Counted from the first letter of the stretch, positions 1 to 8,092 are shown. The stretch is 64,000 nt of DNA from Bradyrhizobium symbiodeficiens (GCF_002266465.3 NZ_CP029427.2:6636501-6700500), one strand, 5' to 3'. Notes: generated by a model not told the origin, from the letters alone. Numbers and translations: made by a program.

Positions 1-1
1 C

Positions 2-94
2 CGCGCCGGCAAATTCCCGCCGGCCGAAGCCAACGGGGTGCGCTATCTCACGATCCCCGTGAAACTCAAGGGCGGCGCGCAGACCTGCGTGTAG
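2..94 (+). CDS. C-terminal end of a protein running in from the left, possibly TonB family
   Basis: Only the last 30 codons and the TAG stop are in the window. They read through without interruption and end in VRYLTIPVKLKGGAQTCV. The pattern of prolines, then a short loop, then a beta strand ending in PVKLK resembles the closing strand of TonB C-terminal domains, but 30 residues are too few to be sure. The gene converges on the histidine kinase gene that follows on the other strand. The upstream sequence would settle the family. Confidence 0.4.
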   Translation, partial: RAGKFPPAEANGVRYLTIPVKLKGGAQTCV

Positions 95-134
95 GGCCCC
101 AGACGATCGTTCATGCCGCGGCACCGGTCGCTGA

Positions 135-1448
135 TCAGACGTCGAACGTCAGCTCCGACCGGGTGCCGCTGCCACCTTCGCGGTTCGATATGGTGAGTTT
201 CGCTCCGACCTTTGCGAGCGCGAGCTTGACGATGGCAAGGCCCAGCCCGCTTCCGATCGGGCTCCTCAGTCTACCCCGGAAGAAGCGTTTTCCGATTTGA
301 TCGAGTTCGTCGGCGGGGATACCCGGCCCTTCGTCCTCGATGGCGATGGCATTGCCCCGGGCCATCCAGACGACCTGTCCCTCGCTAGTGTACTGCATCG
401 CGTTTTCGTGCAGGTTCCGCAGCGCGAGCTGAAGGCAGTCGGCGTTCGTAGTCAGCACCATGGCCCGGACGCTGGCGTCGATCGTCACCGTCGTCCGTTC
501 GTGCCTTGGAGTGGCGGCGACGATCTCCTCGAGGATCGGACCGACCGCGACCGGCGCCAACGGTGCATCGACCGTTTCGGAGTCCAGCCTTGCGATCGTC
601 AGCAGTTGGCGCACCAGGCGCGAGCTCCTGTCGACGGCTCTCACGATCTGTTCGAGCGCCCCCCGCACGACCTTCGGGTCGTCGGCGGCCAAAGCCACCT
701 GGGCCTGCGTCTTCAGTCCTGCCAGCGGCGTGCGCAGTTCGTGCGCCGCGAAGGCGGTCACTTCGCGTTCATGCCGACGCGCGGCTTCCACTCTGCTGAG
801 AAGCCCGTTCAGGGCGACCGCGAGCGGCCTGACCTCGGTCGGAGCACGTTCGGTTTCGACGTGCCGCATGTCGTCCGGCTCGCGCGCGCCGAGGTCCTGG
901 GCCATCTGCCGCAAGGGACGAAGACCCTGCCCCACGCTGGCCCAGATCGCAGCGCCGAGCAGCGGCGCGATCAGCAGCGCGGGCCACATCAGCCCCTTGA
1001 TCAGGTCGGTCACCAGCCGCTCCCGCAGCCCAACACGGTCCCCCACCATCACGCGGAGATTGTGATCGGCGTCCTCAACCGAGAACACGCGCCAGGGTTC
1101 GCCGTCGATGATCCGGTCCGAGAACCCTGAGGCGGCGGGTGAGAGCTGCTGATCGGGTGCGCCGCTCGATTTCGCGAGCATACGGCCATCGAGAGACCAG
1201 ATCTGGCATGACAGTTGACGTTCGTAGCTACCGAGGGGCTGCAGCGCGCCCGATGTCGAGGCTCCGGGAAGAGCATCGAAGCCGGATGCCAGAGAGGCCA
1301 CCATGCGCGCGGCCTCCTGCAGGCGCGTGTCGAGAACATGCTCCACTTCGTCCCTGGTTCCGACGTAGATCCAGACGACCGCCGCCAACCAGACGATCCC
1401 GGTCGCTGCGAGCAGCGTCGCGAACAATCTCAGTCTTAGGGACCTCAT
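135..1448 (-). CDS. Sensor histidine kinase (QseC/PmrB-like), partner of the adjacent OmpR-type regulator
   Basis: A 437-residue inner-membrane kinase. A first membrane segment spans about residues 8-29, a periplasmic sensor loop runs to about 150, and a second membrane segment lies at about 154-172. A HAMP-like linker follows, then a HisKA domain with the phospho-acceptor His236 in AAHELRTPL. The HATPase domain shows an N box (NLHENAMQYT), a G1 box (DEGPGIP) and a G2 box (GSGLGLAIV), so it should be active. It overlaps the regulator stop by 4 bp (ATGA), so the two are translationally coupled. Kinases of this type sense metals, low Mg or envelope signals; the ligand here cannot be read from the sequence. 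The downstream redox genes suggest envelope thiol or metal stress, which is inference. Confidence 0.9.
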   Translation of the reverse strand: MRSLRLRLFATLLAATGIVWLAAVVWIYVGTRDEVEHVLDTRLQEAARMVASLASGFDALPGASTSGALQPLGSYERQLSCQIWSLDGRMLAKSSGAPDQQLSPAASGFSDRIIDGEPWRVFSVEDADHNLRVMVGDRVGLRERLVTDLIKGLMWPALLIAPLLGAAIWASVGQGLRPLRQMAQDLGAREPDDMRHVETERAPTEVRPLAVALNGLLSRVEAARRHEREVTAFAAHELRTPLAGLKTQAQVALAADDPKVVRGALEQIVRAVDRSSRLVRQLLTIARLDSETVDAPLAPVAVGPILEEIVAATPRHERTTVTIDASVRAMVLTTNADCLQLALRNLHENAMQYTSEGQVVWMARGNAIAIEDEGPGIPADELDQIGKRFFRGRLRSPIGSGLGLAIVKLALAKVGAKLTISNREGGSGTRSELTFDV

Positions 1449-2107
1449 CGGCCCGTTCCCATCCGATAGCCTACGCCGCGCAGCGTCTGGATCGCGTCTT
1501 TGCCGATCTTGTTGCGGAGATTATGGATGTGAACCTCGATCGCGTTGCTTTCGACGTCCTCTTGCCATCCATAGAGGCGCTCCTCAAGTTCGGCGCGCGA
1601 ACGGACCTGCTCCGGACGCTCCATCAGAGCCGCCAGGATCGCGAACTCGCGACGCGACAGGTTGATCGGCTCGCCTGCGACGGTCACCGAGAGATCAGCC
1701 GGCGAGAGCACAATGGCGCCGTGGGTCATGACCGGAGCCGCACGACCGCCTTCCCGGCGGACAATGGCGCGCAGGCGCGCTGCCAGTTCATCGAGATCGA
1801 ATGGTTTCACCAGATAGTCGTCGGCCCCAGAATCGAGTCCCGAAATCTTGTCGCCGACGCTGTCCCGCGCGGTGAGGAGCAGGACGGGCGTTGCGTCCCG
1901 CCGACCCCGGAGCCTGCGCAGCAGATCCAGACCGCTTCCATCCGGCAGCATGATGTCGAGCACGACCGCGGAGTAGCGCGACGCCGCGAGCGCGTGGTCG
2001 GCGTCCTCGCAAGTTTCAACCGCGTCGACCGTCGCACCCGTCAATGACAGACCCGCTCGCAGACCGTCGGCCAGGATCGGATCGTCTTCGACCACAAGTA
2101 TGCGCAT
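1445..2107 (-). CDS. OmpR/PhoB-family response regulator (QseB/PmrA/BqsR-like)
   Basis: A 220-residue regulator. The N-terminal receiver has acidic residues D8/D9, phospho-acceptor Asp51 in VVLDIMLPDG and the conserved Lys in LVKPFD. The C-terminal winged helix carries the recognition region IEVHIHNLRNKIG and the wing GVGYRMG. The ATG at 2107 is chosen because GGAGGT at 2112-2117 lies 5 bases ahead of it; a GTG six bases further out would overlap that ribosome site. It is the first gene of the regulator-kinase operon. The divergent gap holds a CTTAAG-N5-CTTAAG direct repeat, the type of site bound by PmrA/BqsR-class regulators, so autoregulation and control of the dsbD side are likely but inferred. 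Confidence 0.92.
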   Translation of the reverse strand: MRILVVEDDPILADGLRAGLSLTGATVDAVETCEDADHALAASRYSAVVLDIMLPDGSGLDLLRRLRGRRDATPVLLLTARDSVGDKISGLDSGADDYLVKPFDLDELAARLRAIVRREGGRAAPVMTHGAIVLSPADLSVTVAGEPINLSRREFAILAALMERPEQVRSRAELEERLYGWQEDVESNAIEVHIHNLRNKIGKDAIQTLRGVGYRMGTGR

Positions 2108-2139
2108 CAGCACCTCCGAGGTTCCTCTCGGTCGCCAGC

Positions 2140-2156
2140 CTTAAGGCTGGCTTAAG
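2140..2156. promoter_or_regulatory. CTTAAG-N5-CTTAAG direct-repeat operator (copy 1)
   Basis: Two perfect CTTAAG hexamers are separated by GCTGG, giving an 11-bp period. The site lies 33 bp outside the regulator start and about 55 bp before dsbD, so it can serve both divergent transcripts. The layout is that of a box for two side-by-side OmpR-family DNA-binding domains, and it matches the established PmrA/BqsR-type consensus. Assignment to the neighbouring regulator is inference from position and from the second copy at 4728-4744. Confidence 0.72.
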
Positions 2157-2210
2157 GTAGCCTATCCAAGCCGCGGCATCCGCTCACAAAACGCAGGGCC
2201 ACCGCCGAAC

Positions 2211-4037
2211 ATGCCGGGCTTTCAGCGACTATCGATCTTATTGTTCATTCTCATGTTACCGCTCGCGCAGGCGGGGGCGGGAACGCCGCCTTCCGCCGAC
2301 GAGGCGTTCCAATTGAAGGTTTCGCGCGACGACGCGGGGCTGTCGCTCACTTGGGCGATAGGGCCAGGCAGCTATCTCTACCGCGCGATGATCGTCGCCA
2401 AGAACGCGATGCCCCCCGGGACCCCTGTCGCAGTCCAAACGACCCAGGGAGAACCGAAGGAATATCCCGATTTCGGGCCGCAGGAGATCTATCGGAATTC
2501 CGCGAAAGCCCAGATCACATCTGCCGATCTGCGAGGGCTGCGCGAGATCGCAGTGACTTATCAGGGCTGTGCGGAGCAATACCAAATCTGCTACCCGCCC
2601 GTCGCCAAGACGATCGACCTGCAGACGCTGGCAATCAAGGATCGAGACGAAAACGGCGCGGCCTTATCCCGATCCTCGTCAGAATTCGTGGACGCGCCGG
2701 ACGTCGCGGGCGCCTCGGACGATAGCCTTTCGACGAACGCCGCGCCAACCCCTGACCGGGACACCTCCTCCTGGGTGACGCTCGGCGGCATGCTGGTCTC
2801 GTTCTTCGGCTTCGGCGTTCTGTTGTCGTTCTCACCCTGCACTTTCCCGCTGGTGCCGATCTTCTTCGGCCTGATGGCGCGATCGCAGGAACATCTTTCG
2901 TTCGGTCGCGGTCTCGTTCTCGCGGCAGCGTTCGTCGGCGCGTCGGCCTCGGCCTATGCGGCACTGGGCGCGTTCGCGGCCTGGTCCGGATCCGGAGAGA
3001 ACCTGCAGATCCTGCTGCAGACGCCGATCGCGCTCGGCGCAATGAGCGCCGTTCTCGTCATCCTGTCGCTATCCATGTTCGGCCTGTTCGAGATCCAGCT
3101 GCCGACCTCCTTCGTCGAGCGGATATCGGGCGCGGCATCCGACGGAAGTCGCGGGCCGTTGGCCGCCGCCGCCGTTCTCGGATTTGGGGCGGCGCTGATC
3201 GCCGGCCCCTGCGTGACACCTCCGCTCGCCACCGCTCTGCTGTACGTCGCGCGGACCGGCGATGTCGTGCGTGGCATGGCTGCGCTTTTCGTGTTCGGCG
3301 TCGGCATGGGAATGCCGCTTCTCGTCTTCGGGGCGCTGGGCCCACGTTTCCTGCCGAAGCCTGGCCCCTGGCTCGTCCGCGTCAGGCATGCCTTCGGGTT
3401 CTTCCTGCTGGCCGTCGCGATCTCGATCTTCTCTCGCGTTCTGTCGCAGCAGACTACGCTGCAGCTCTGGGGCGGGCTCGCGACCGGCGTCTCCGTCTAT
3501 TTCGGAACCCAATTCCTGATGGTGCAAGGCCGATGGCGCTTTGCTTCCATGGGCCTGGCGAGCATCGCGCTCCTCATCGGTTCGGCCCTGATGATCGGAT
3601 CGGCAGGCGACGACAGCCTCGACGCGACCCGCATTCTGGATCGGTTCGTGACCCGCCAGACCGCATCCGAACCCCCAGTCCGAACGATTCGATCGGTCGC
3701 CGCACTGCACGACGAACTCGCCGCTGCCCGCACGGACGGAAAGCCCCTCTTGCTCGATTTTTCCGCCGAGTGGTGTGTCGAATGCAGGGTCATGGATGCC
3801 GTCCTGCGCACGCCTGAAGTACGTGCGCAGCTGCAAGATTTCAGAATGGTTCGTGCTGACGTGACCGTCGTCAACGAGGCGAGCCGAGCCCTTATGAAGC
3901 GCTTCGACATCGTCGGGCCGCCAACGATCCTGCTGTTCGGCACACATGGAAATGTCGATCCCGCGGTCAAGATCATCGGTGCCGTCGATGCCGACGCCCT
4001 GCTCGGAAAACTGACGGCGGCCACCTCGGCCGACTGA
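2211..4037 (+). CDS. dsbD: Thiol:disulfide interchange protein DsbD (ScsB-like)
   Basis: A 608-residue electron conduit that passes reducing power from cytoplasmic thioredoxin to periplasmic thiol proteins. It has a signal peptide (residues 1-22), an N-terminal DsbD-alpha domain with the cysteine pair C120/C127 (GCAEQYQICYPP), and a multi-pass membrane domain. Membrane cysteines are C210 in SPCTFP and C334 in GPCVTPP. A C-terminal thioredoxin domain carries C522-V-E-C525. All six redox cysteines are present. The alpha-domain pair is one residue further apart than in the E. coli CADAGFC loop. It is followed 28 bp later by a DsbA-like thioredoxin, its probable client, as in ScsB-ScsC pairs. It is divergent from the regulator and behind the CTTAAG box. 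Confidence 0.93.
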   Translation: MPGFQRLSILLFILMLPLAQAGAGTPPSADEAFQLKVSRDDAGLSLTWAIGPGSYLYRAMIVAKNAMPPGTPVAVQTTQGEPKEYPDFGPQEIYRNSAKAQITSADLRGLREIAVTYQGCAEQYQICYPPVAKTIDLQTLAIKDRDENGAALSRSSSEFVDAPDVAGASDDSLSTNAAPTPDRDTSSWVTLGGMLVSFFGFGVLLSFSPCTFPLVPIFFGLMARSQEHLSFGRGLVLAAAFVGASASAYAALGAFAAWSGSGENLQILLQTPIALGAMSAVLVILSLSMFGLFEIQLPTSFVERISGAASDGSRGPLAAAAVLGFGAALIAGPCVTPPLATALLYVARTGDVVRGMAALFVFGVGMGMPLLVFGALGPRFLPKPGPWLVRVRHAFGFFLLAVAISIFSRVLSQQTTLQLWGGLATGVSVYFGTQFLMVQGRWRFASMGLASIALLIGSALMIGSAGDDSLDATRILDRFVTRQTASEPPVRTIRSVAALHDELAAARTDGKPLLLDFSAEWCVECRVMDAVLRTPEVRAQLQDFRMVRADVTVVNEASRALMKRFDIVGPPTILLFGTHGNVDPAVKIIGAVDADALLGKLTAATSAD

Positions 4038-4065
4038 CCTCAACTCCCGGAATAAGGAAGACAAC

Positions 4066-4713
4066 ATGCTTCAGCATATCTCCAGGCGCACGCTCGCCCA
4101 GATGTTCGCCGTCGCGGGCATCCGCTACATGGTCGGCCCAGCGCACGCCGACGACGCTCCCACCAAGGCGGACATATCTCGCGAAGCCATTCTTTACGAC
4201 CCGGCCGCGCCCATTGCGGGCAATCCGAAGGGCGATCTGACGATCGTGGTCTTCTTCGATTACAACTGTCCCTTCTGCAAAAAGGCGGAGCCCGAACTCG
4301 AGCGGCTGGTGAAGACCGACGGCAAGATTCGCCTCGTCTACAAGGATTGGCCGATCCTCACGCCGGATTCCATCAAGGGTGCGCAGTGGGCGCTGGCCGC
4401 GAAGTACCAGAACCGCTACGACGCCGCGCATCTCGCGATGATGGGAATTCCCGGGCCGAAGATACCCGCCGAGCGGATGCGGGAAGCGATTGCAAAGTCT
4501 GGGGTCGATATGGATCGTCTGGATGCCGATTTTCAGGCCCACGGCAACGACATCACCAAGCTCCTGCGGCGCAACCTGGCCCAAGCCGACTCGCTGGGGC
4601 TGATGGGCACGCCCGCCTACATCGTCGGTCAGTACCGCGTGACGCAGGCCCTGAACTACGAAGGTTTCAAGCGCGTCGCTGCCGACGCGCGCGCCCGCGC
4701 AGCACAGAAGTGA
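4066..4713 (+). CDS. Periplasmic DsbA/ScsC-like thioredoxin-fold protein
   Basis: A 215-residue secreted thiol oxidoreductase or disulfide isomerase. A signal peptide ends near AHA (about residue 28), followed by a thioredoxin fold with the catalytic CPFC motif at C68-C71 (DYNCPFCKKAEPELE), an inserted helical domain and the cis-proline loop GTPAYIVG near the end. The length and the CPFC centre fit the ScsC/BdbD branch of DsbA. It lies directly after dsbD in the same direction, so DsbD probably keeps it reduced for isomerase or cysteine-protection work. That pairing is established for ScsB/ScsC and inferred here. A GGAATAAGGA stretch ahead of the ATG supports the start. Confidence 0.88.
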   Translation: MLQHISRRTLAQMFAVAGIRYMVGPAHADDAPTKADISREAILYDPAAPIAGNPKGDLTIVVFFDYNCPFCKKAEPELERLVKTDGKIRLVYKDWPILTPDSIKGAQWALAAKYQNRYDAAHLAMMGIPGPKIPAERMREAIAKSGVDMDRLDADFQAHGNDITKLLRRNLAQADSLGLMGTPAYIVGQYRVTQALNYEGFKRVAADARARAAQK

Positions 4714-4727
4714 GAAACGGAGCCGCT

Positions 4728-4744
4728 CTTAAGCCCGGCTTAAG
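4728..4744. promoter_or_regulatory. CTTAAG-N5-CTTAAG direct-repeat operator (copy 2)
   Basis: A second perfect pair of CTTAAG hexamers, here with the spacer CCCGG, sits 14 bp after the thioredoxin stop and about 55 bp before the L,D-transpeptidase start. The period and the distance to the start codon match copy 1. I found no other CTTAAG pair in the window, which argues for a dedicated regulon of the adjacent two-component system. Confidence 0.7.
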
Positions 4745-4799
4745 CTGCGGATCGAGACTGGCCCCACCCGCGCCGACAGGCCGTACCGAGGGAATGAAC

Positions 4800-5495
4800 A
4801 TGACGCTTCGAAAGCAATGGGCCGTCTGTGCCGCGGCTCTGCTTCTGCCGGCGGCGCTGGCAGGCTGCGTTTCCGACTCGGACATCATGCCCAAGGCCGC
4901 GGCCGCGACTTATGCCCCGACGTCCGAGCCACGATATGGCGCGGTCTCAGATGGCGCCTACACCGTTGCGGCTGTTCCCGCGGGCGACCTGAAGGCCCGC
5001 TACATGCGTCAACTCGTCGACGATCCGACCGGGCAGCCCGCCGGGACCGTTGTCGTGGATCCGAAGAACCGCTTCCTCTATCTGGTGCAGGAAGGCGGCA
5101 AGGCGCTGCGCTACGGCGTAGGCGTCGGCAGGGCTGGCATGGTTTGGTCGGGCACCGCCAATGTCGCGATGAAGCGCGAATGGCCGCGTTGGACGCCCAC
5201 GAAGGATATGATCGGCCGCGAGCCGGACAAGTACGTCAAGTGGGCCCGAGGCATGGAGGGCGGAACGCAGAATCCGCTCGGCGCGCGTGCTCTTTATCTG
5301 TTCAAGGACGGCAAGGACACTCTGTACAGGATTCACGGCACCAACGAGCCATGGTCGATCGGCCAGGCGATGTCCTCCGGCTGCATTCGCATGATGAACC
5401 AGGACGTCATTGACCTGTACCGCCGCGTGCCCTCCGGAGCCAAGGTCGTGGTGCTCCCGGCGAGCGGCGTGGAGACCGCCGCGTCCGACGGATGA
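4800..5495 (+). CDS. L,D-transpeptidase (YkuD/ErfK family) lipoprotein
   Basis: A 231-residue envelope enzyme predicted to make 3-3 peptidoglycan cross-links or to attach proteins to peptidoglycan. A lipoprotein signal with lipobox LAGC puts the acylated Cys at residue 23. The YkuD domain (about 82-226) ends in the catalytic stretch with H179 (IHGTNEP) and nucleophile C195 in SSGCIRMM. The ATG at 4800 is preferred because GAGGG at 4788-4792 is 7 bases away; an ATG at 4794 would sit on top of that site. Its own CTTAAG box lies upstream. The 3' part of the gene (5110-5497) recurs almost unchanged at 8304-8690. Confidence 0.93.
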   Translation: MTLRKQWAVCAAALLLPAALAGCVSDSDIMPKAAAATYAPTSEPRYGAVSDGAYTVAAVPAGDLKARYMRQLVDDPTGQPAGTVVVDPKNRFLYLVQEGGKALRYGVGVGRAGMVWSGTANVAMKREWPRWTPTKDMIGREPDKYVKWARGMEGGTQNPLGARALYLFKDGKDTLYRIHGTNEPWSIGQAMSSGCIRMMNQDVIDLYRRVPSGAKVVVLPASGVETAASDG

Positions 5496-5497
5496 TT
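5110..5497 (+). repeat. Long direct repeat, left copy (3' half of the L,D-transpeptidase gene)
   Basis: These 388 bp match 8304-8690 with five substitutions and one single-base deletion in the right copy, about 98.5 percent identity by direct alignment. The match begins inside the coding region and stops 2 bp past the stop codon. The two copies face the same way and bracket about 2.8 kb that holds DUF302, the YgaP-like protein and two YeeE/YedE genes. Confidence 0.95.
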
Positions 5498-5575
5498 CTC
5501 CGATGCGGACCGTTGACCAACAGAGGACATGGGCCGCGGCTGTATCGTGCGTGGCAAGGCCTTAGCGAGGCCGGA

Positions 5576-5597
5576 GGCGTCGAACCAAAGCGACGCC
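5576..5597. terminator. Hairpin between convergent genes, possible bidirectional terminator
   Basis: GGCGTCG and CGACGCC form a 7-bp stem with an 8-base loop in the gap between the transpeptidase gene and the convergent DUF302 gene. A smaller GGCCT/AGGCC stem lies just upstream. There is no T run, so this is only a candidate. Confidence 0.35.
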
Positions 5598-5613
5598 AAC
5601 AACGGCGGAGGCC

Positions 5614-5997
5614 TTAGATCGCTTCGATCACCGCCTTCAACTCGTCGCGGACCTTTTCCGCGATGCTCGCCAGGGACGCGTTCTGAATGGCCTGCATCGA
5701 GGCGACGGGGTCAACTGCCGCGACCTCCGTTCCGCCATCGACCTCCTGGACGACCACGTTGCAGGGAAGCATGGTCCCGATCTTGTCCTCGGCCTTCTGC
5801 GCCTCGTGGGCCATCTTCGGGTTGCAGGCACCAAGTATCACATAGGGGCGGAAGTCGGCGCCGATCTTTTCCTTCAACGTCGACTGCACGTCGATCTTGG
5901 TCAAAACGCCGAAGCCCCGGGCCTTGAGCGCGGCTATAGTTCGCTCGACGGCCTCCGAAAAAGGAGCGTCTAGCTTCTTCGCGAAGTAGTAGGACAT
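5614..5997 (-). CDS. DUF302 domain protein
   Basis: A 127-residue, single-domain cytoplasmic protein with the DUF302 pattern: an N-terminal helix beginning FSEAVERTIAALK, then ILGACNPKMAHEA and MLPCNVVVQE, with one cysteine in each of the last two. The ATG at 5997 is chosen because GAGGAG lies 6 bases ahead; the open frame upstream has no family resemblance. DUF302 proteins are of unknown biochemical role and often sit beside sulfur or redox genes, as here. It is co-directional with the YgaP-like gene and the YeeE/YedE pair to its right, but the spacing does not prove one operon. Confidence 0.85.
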   Translation of the reverse strand: MSYYFAKKLDAPFSEAVERTIAALKARGFGVLTKIDVQSTLKEKIGADFRPYVILGACNPKMAHEAQKAEDKIGTMLPCNVVVQEVDGGTEVAAVDPVASMQAIQNASLASIAEKVRDELKAVIEAI

Positions 5998-6028
5998 CCC
6001 GAACTCCTCTACTGAGTGGGCGGCAGAG

Positions 6029-6487
6029 CTACGCGGGTAAGGGTGCGTCCGCGGTGCCGACGGAAGCCCGAAGGGCGGCATCCGCGCTTTCGGCCTTCTG
6101 TCCGAAATCACCTCGCAGCGCCATCAGGGCTCGGCGTTCCTCCTCGATTTCATATGAAGTTCGGAAGCCCAATTTCCTCAAAACTGGAACCGGAGGGCAC
6201 CATCCTTGGATGGCGTGCTGGAACAGAAAGCTGGTGACGAGCGCCGGCAGGACCAGCCAGCGCCGATTGTTGGTCGCGGCAAGCGCGACGCCGGCGAAGG
6301 CGATCACTGCGGCATTCGCCTCGATTGCTCTTTCGATGTCCCCCTCTCTATCGATTTCCTGCAATCGCCCGGCGATTTCTTGGCGGTGCTCGGCGAAGCA
6401 GGCGACATTGGCCCGCATTTCTCGGTTGATACGACGATTGTCGCTCTCAGCAGAGTGGAGAGGTACCCGGTTTCGCGTCGTCGTCAT
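6029..6487 (-). CDS. YgaP-like transmembrane domain protein (DUF2892-type)
   Basis: A 152-residue protein with a charged N-terminal helix (about 1-55), two closely spaced hydrophobic segments (about 58-90, IAFAGVALAAT and WLVLPALVTSFLFQH), then the GWCPPVPVLRKLGFR motif and a charged tail. The pair of membrane segments followed by WCPP..LR.LGFR is characteristic of the small YgaP-type membrane domain that in some proteins is fused to a rhodanese. Here it stands alone. The ATG at 6487 has GGAGC 5 bases upstream. A role in sulfur handling is inferred from the family and from the YeeE/YedE genes next to it. Confidence 0.75.
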   Translation of the reverse strand: MTTTRNRVPLHSAESDNRRINREMRANVACFAEHRQEIAGRLQEIDREGDIERAIEANAAVIAFAGVALAATNNRRWLVLPALVTSFLFQHAIQGWCPPVPVLRKLGFRTSYEIEEERRALMALRGDFGQKAESADAALRASVGTADAPLPA

Positions 6488-6978
6488 GATTTGCTCCACA
6501 CGCTGGCGACGACTACGCCGGCTGATCCAATTCGTTCCTAGCTTCGAATAGTAAGACTGTCTGTCCGATGCGCGTAAGTCTGACTGGAGCGGATCTAACT
6601 GAAGGTGGGAGCCCTCACCCTTTCCAAGATTTCACAAGAGCTCCGCTGCTTGAAGCATCCCGTTCGAGCGGGAAGCCACGGATGCGACTGCGCTCATGCC
6701 CATGTCCGCCTATGACATCGCCTATTTATCTTCTGAGCTGGTCGAATTCGGCGAGGGTGCCGCAGGTGCTCTCGGCGGAAACTTCGATCCTTCTGCCGCG
6801 GCTTGGTCGCAGCATCACGCAATGCTCGCGACCGAGAGCGTGGCGGCTGTCAGGCTCGATAGCGAGATCACGTCGTATTGGGTCGGCGAGTCGAGCGGCT
6901 GCTTTCGCCCGTGCACCGACTGTCTTGCGCCTCGCAGCCGATAAGCGTTGTTTCGCCCGGACCAACAGGCGAGGCGGC
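6488..6978. other. 491-bp stretch with no recognisable gene
   Basis: Short open frames exist on both strands (for example 6696-6944) but none has a convincing ribosome site, family motif or codon pattern. I see no tRNA and no strong terminator. It separates the YgaP-like gene from the YeeE/YedE pair and may contain the promoter of the former, or decayed sequence. Confidence 0.5.
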
Positions 6979-7530
6979 CTAGCTCCGCTTCCGCCTGGCC
7001 TCCGTGGACTCGACCCACCAGAAGAACAGCCCGGCACCGACGGCAAGCGCAGCGAACCAAGCGATATCAGGAACGCCCGTCACATCCGGAAGACGGACCT
7101 TGCCCAGCGTCCAGACGTTCAGCACGTGAGCCTTCAGCCAGTCGAAACTCAGCGCGTAGAGGATGGCGCCTGCGATCATGCCGAACGCACCGACCAAAGC
7201 ATGGACGCTGCCTGCAGCGATGGCACCTAGCGCCGTTCCGGGGCAGTAGCCGTACACCGCCATACCTACGCCAAACAGGGCGGCGCCAAGGGCGACCGCC
7301 AGCATGTTGGCGTCCTTCACATAGTATTTCGTGTTGCCGGTGTCGACGAGGAGCAGCACGCCAATGCCGCCGACGACGATCGCGGTGCCCATCACTTTCA
7401 GCACGGTGAAGTCGCGCAAGCGAAACTGGTTCTCGATCACATTGCAGCTCGTGACCTTGCCGCGCTGCAACAGGAAACCAAAGACTGCGCCCATCAGCAG
7501 CGGGCCAAGGATCGTCATTATCGCGGTCAT
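6979..7530 (-). CDS. YeeE/YedE family sulfur transporter, second half-protein
   Basis: A 183-residue polytopic membrane protein with about four to five hydrophobic segments. It carries the family hallmarks RGKVTSCNVIENQF near the N-terminus and GYCPGTALGA in the middle; the conserved cysteines of such motifs line the thiosulfate path in characterised YeeE proteins. The ATG at 7530 is preferred because GAGGGGG precedes it by 5 bases and because it gives a clean membrane-inserted N-terminus. It lies 10 bp after the first half-protein of equal length, so the two are surely one operon and probably one complex. Thiosulfate or another reduced sulfur species is the likely substrate. Confidence 0.88.
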   Translation of the reverse strand: MTAIMTILGPLLMGAVFGFLLQRGKVTSCNVIENQFRLRDFTVLKVMGTAIVVGGIGVLLLVDTGNTKYYVKDANMLAVALGAALFGVGMAVYGYCPGTALGAIAAGSVHALVGAFGMIAGAILYALSFDWLKAHVLNVWTLGKVRLPDVTGVPDIAWFAALAVGAGLFFWWVESTEARRKRS

Positions 7531-7540
7531 GGCATCCCCC

Positions 7541-8092
7541 TCAGTTTCTGCGGAACATGAGCGCGGAAATGCCGAGCCCGGTTGCAAACATCACGGCCAG
7601 GAACAGCCAACTAGATACCGCCAGCTGCAGACCGCCGGAAATGCCATGTCCGCTCGTGCAGCCGCCAGCGAGCCGAGCTCCGTACATGATCACCACGCCG
7701 CCGAGGAACGCGGCGACAAATCGTTTCGTGACCGACGGCCCGAACCGCTCCCTCCAGACCTCGGGCACAAGCTCGAGCCGCCACGTTCCCGAAATCACGG
7801 CCGAGATGAACGCGCCGAACGGAATGCCGAGGAGAAACCAGACGCCATAGTCCCACTTCAGCGGCATGCTCTTCCAATAGGCGTTCTGTGCAACCGCCTC
7901 GGGCCCAATCACCGGTAAGGCGAATAACGAGGCGATACGTGAATAGGCAGTGGTGACGCCGAGCGGATCCCCGAACACCGCGAAGGCGATCCAGCTCAGG
8001 AGCCCGATCCCGGCGCCGATAAGATAGGGCGACCAGTCGACCCGCGCGGCGCGCGGAGCTTCGCGAACGTAGCTTTCCGTGATGGTGGTCAT
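7541..8092 (-). CDS. YeeE/YedE family sulfur transporter, first half-protein
   Basis: A 183-residue polytopic protein. After a soluble start (to about residue 20) come about four membrane segments and the signature GGCTSGHGISGGLQL, the CxSGH motif of the family. It is promoter-proximal in the two-gene unit and exactly the length of its partner. Paired YeeE/YedE half-proteins (PmpA/PmpB-like) are known in proteobacteria, often beside sulfide or persulfide detoxification genes under an ArsR-type repressor. No such regulator or persulfide dioxygenase is in this window. Confidence 0.88.
   Translation of the reverse strand: MTTITESYVREAPRAARVDWSPYLIGAGIGLLSWIAFAVFGDPLGVTTAYSRIASLFALPVIGPEAVAQNAYWKSMPLKWDYGVWFLLGIPFGAFISAVISGTWRLELVPEVWRERFGPSVTKRFVAAFLGGVVIMYGARLAGGCTSGHGISGGLQLAVSSWLFLAVMFATGLGISALMFRRN

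Noticed and set aside
297..1130. Long plus-strand open frame across the first histidine kinase gene
   Set aside because: Arg/Asp/His-rich antisense translation of a kinase with all motifs on the minus strand.
4347..4799. Extension of the L,D-transpeptidase frame into the thioredoxin gene
   Set aside because: It overlaps a well-supported gene in another frame and would bury the lipoprotein signal inside the protein.
6696..6944. Small open frame of 82 codons in the gap before the YeeE/YedE pair
   Set aside because: No ribosome site, no motif, and codon use unlike neighbours; kept as a non-coding gap.
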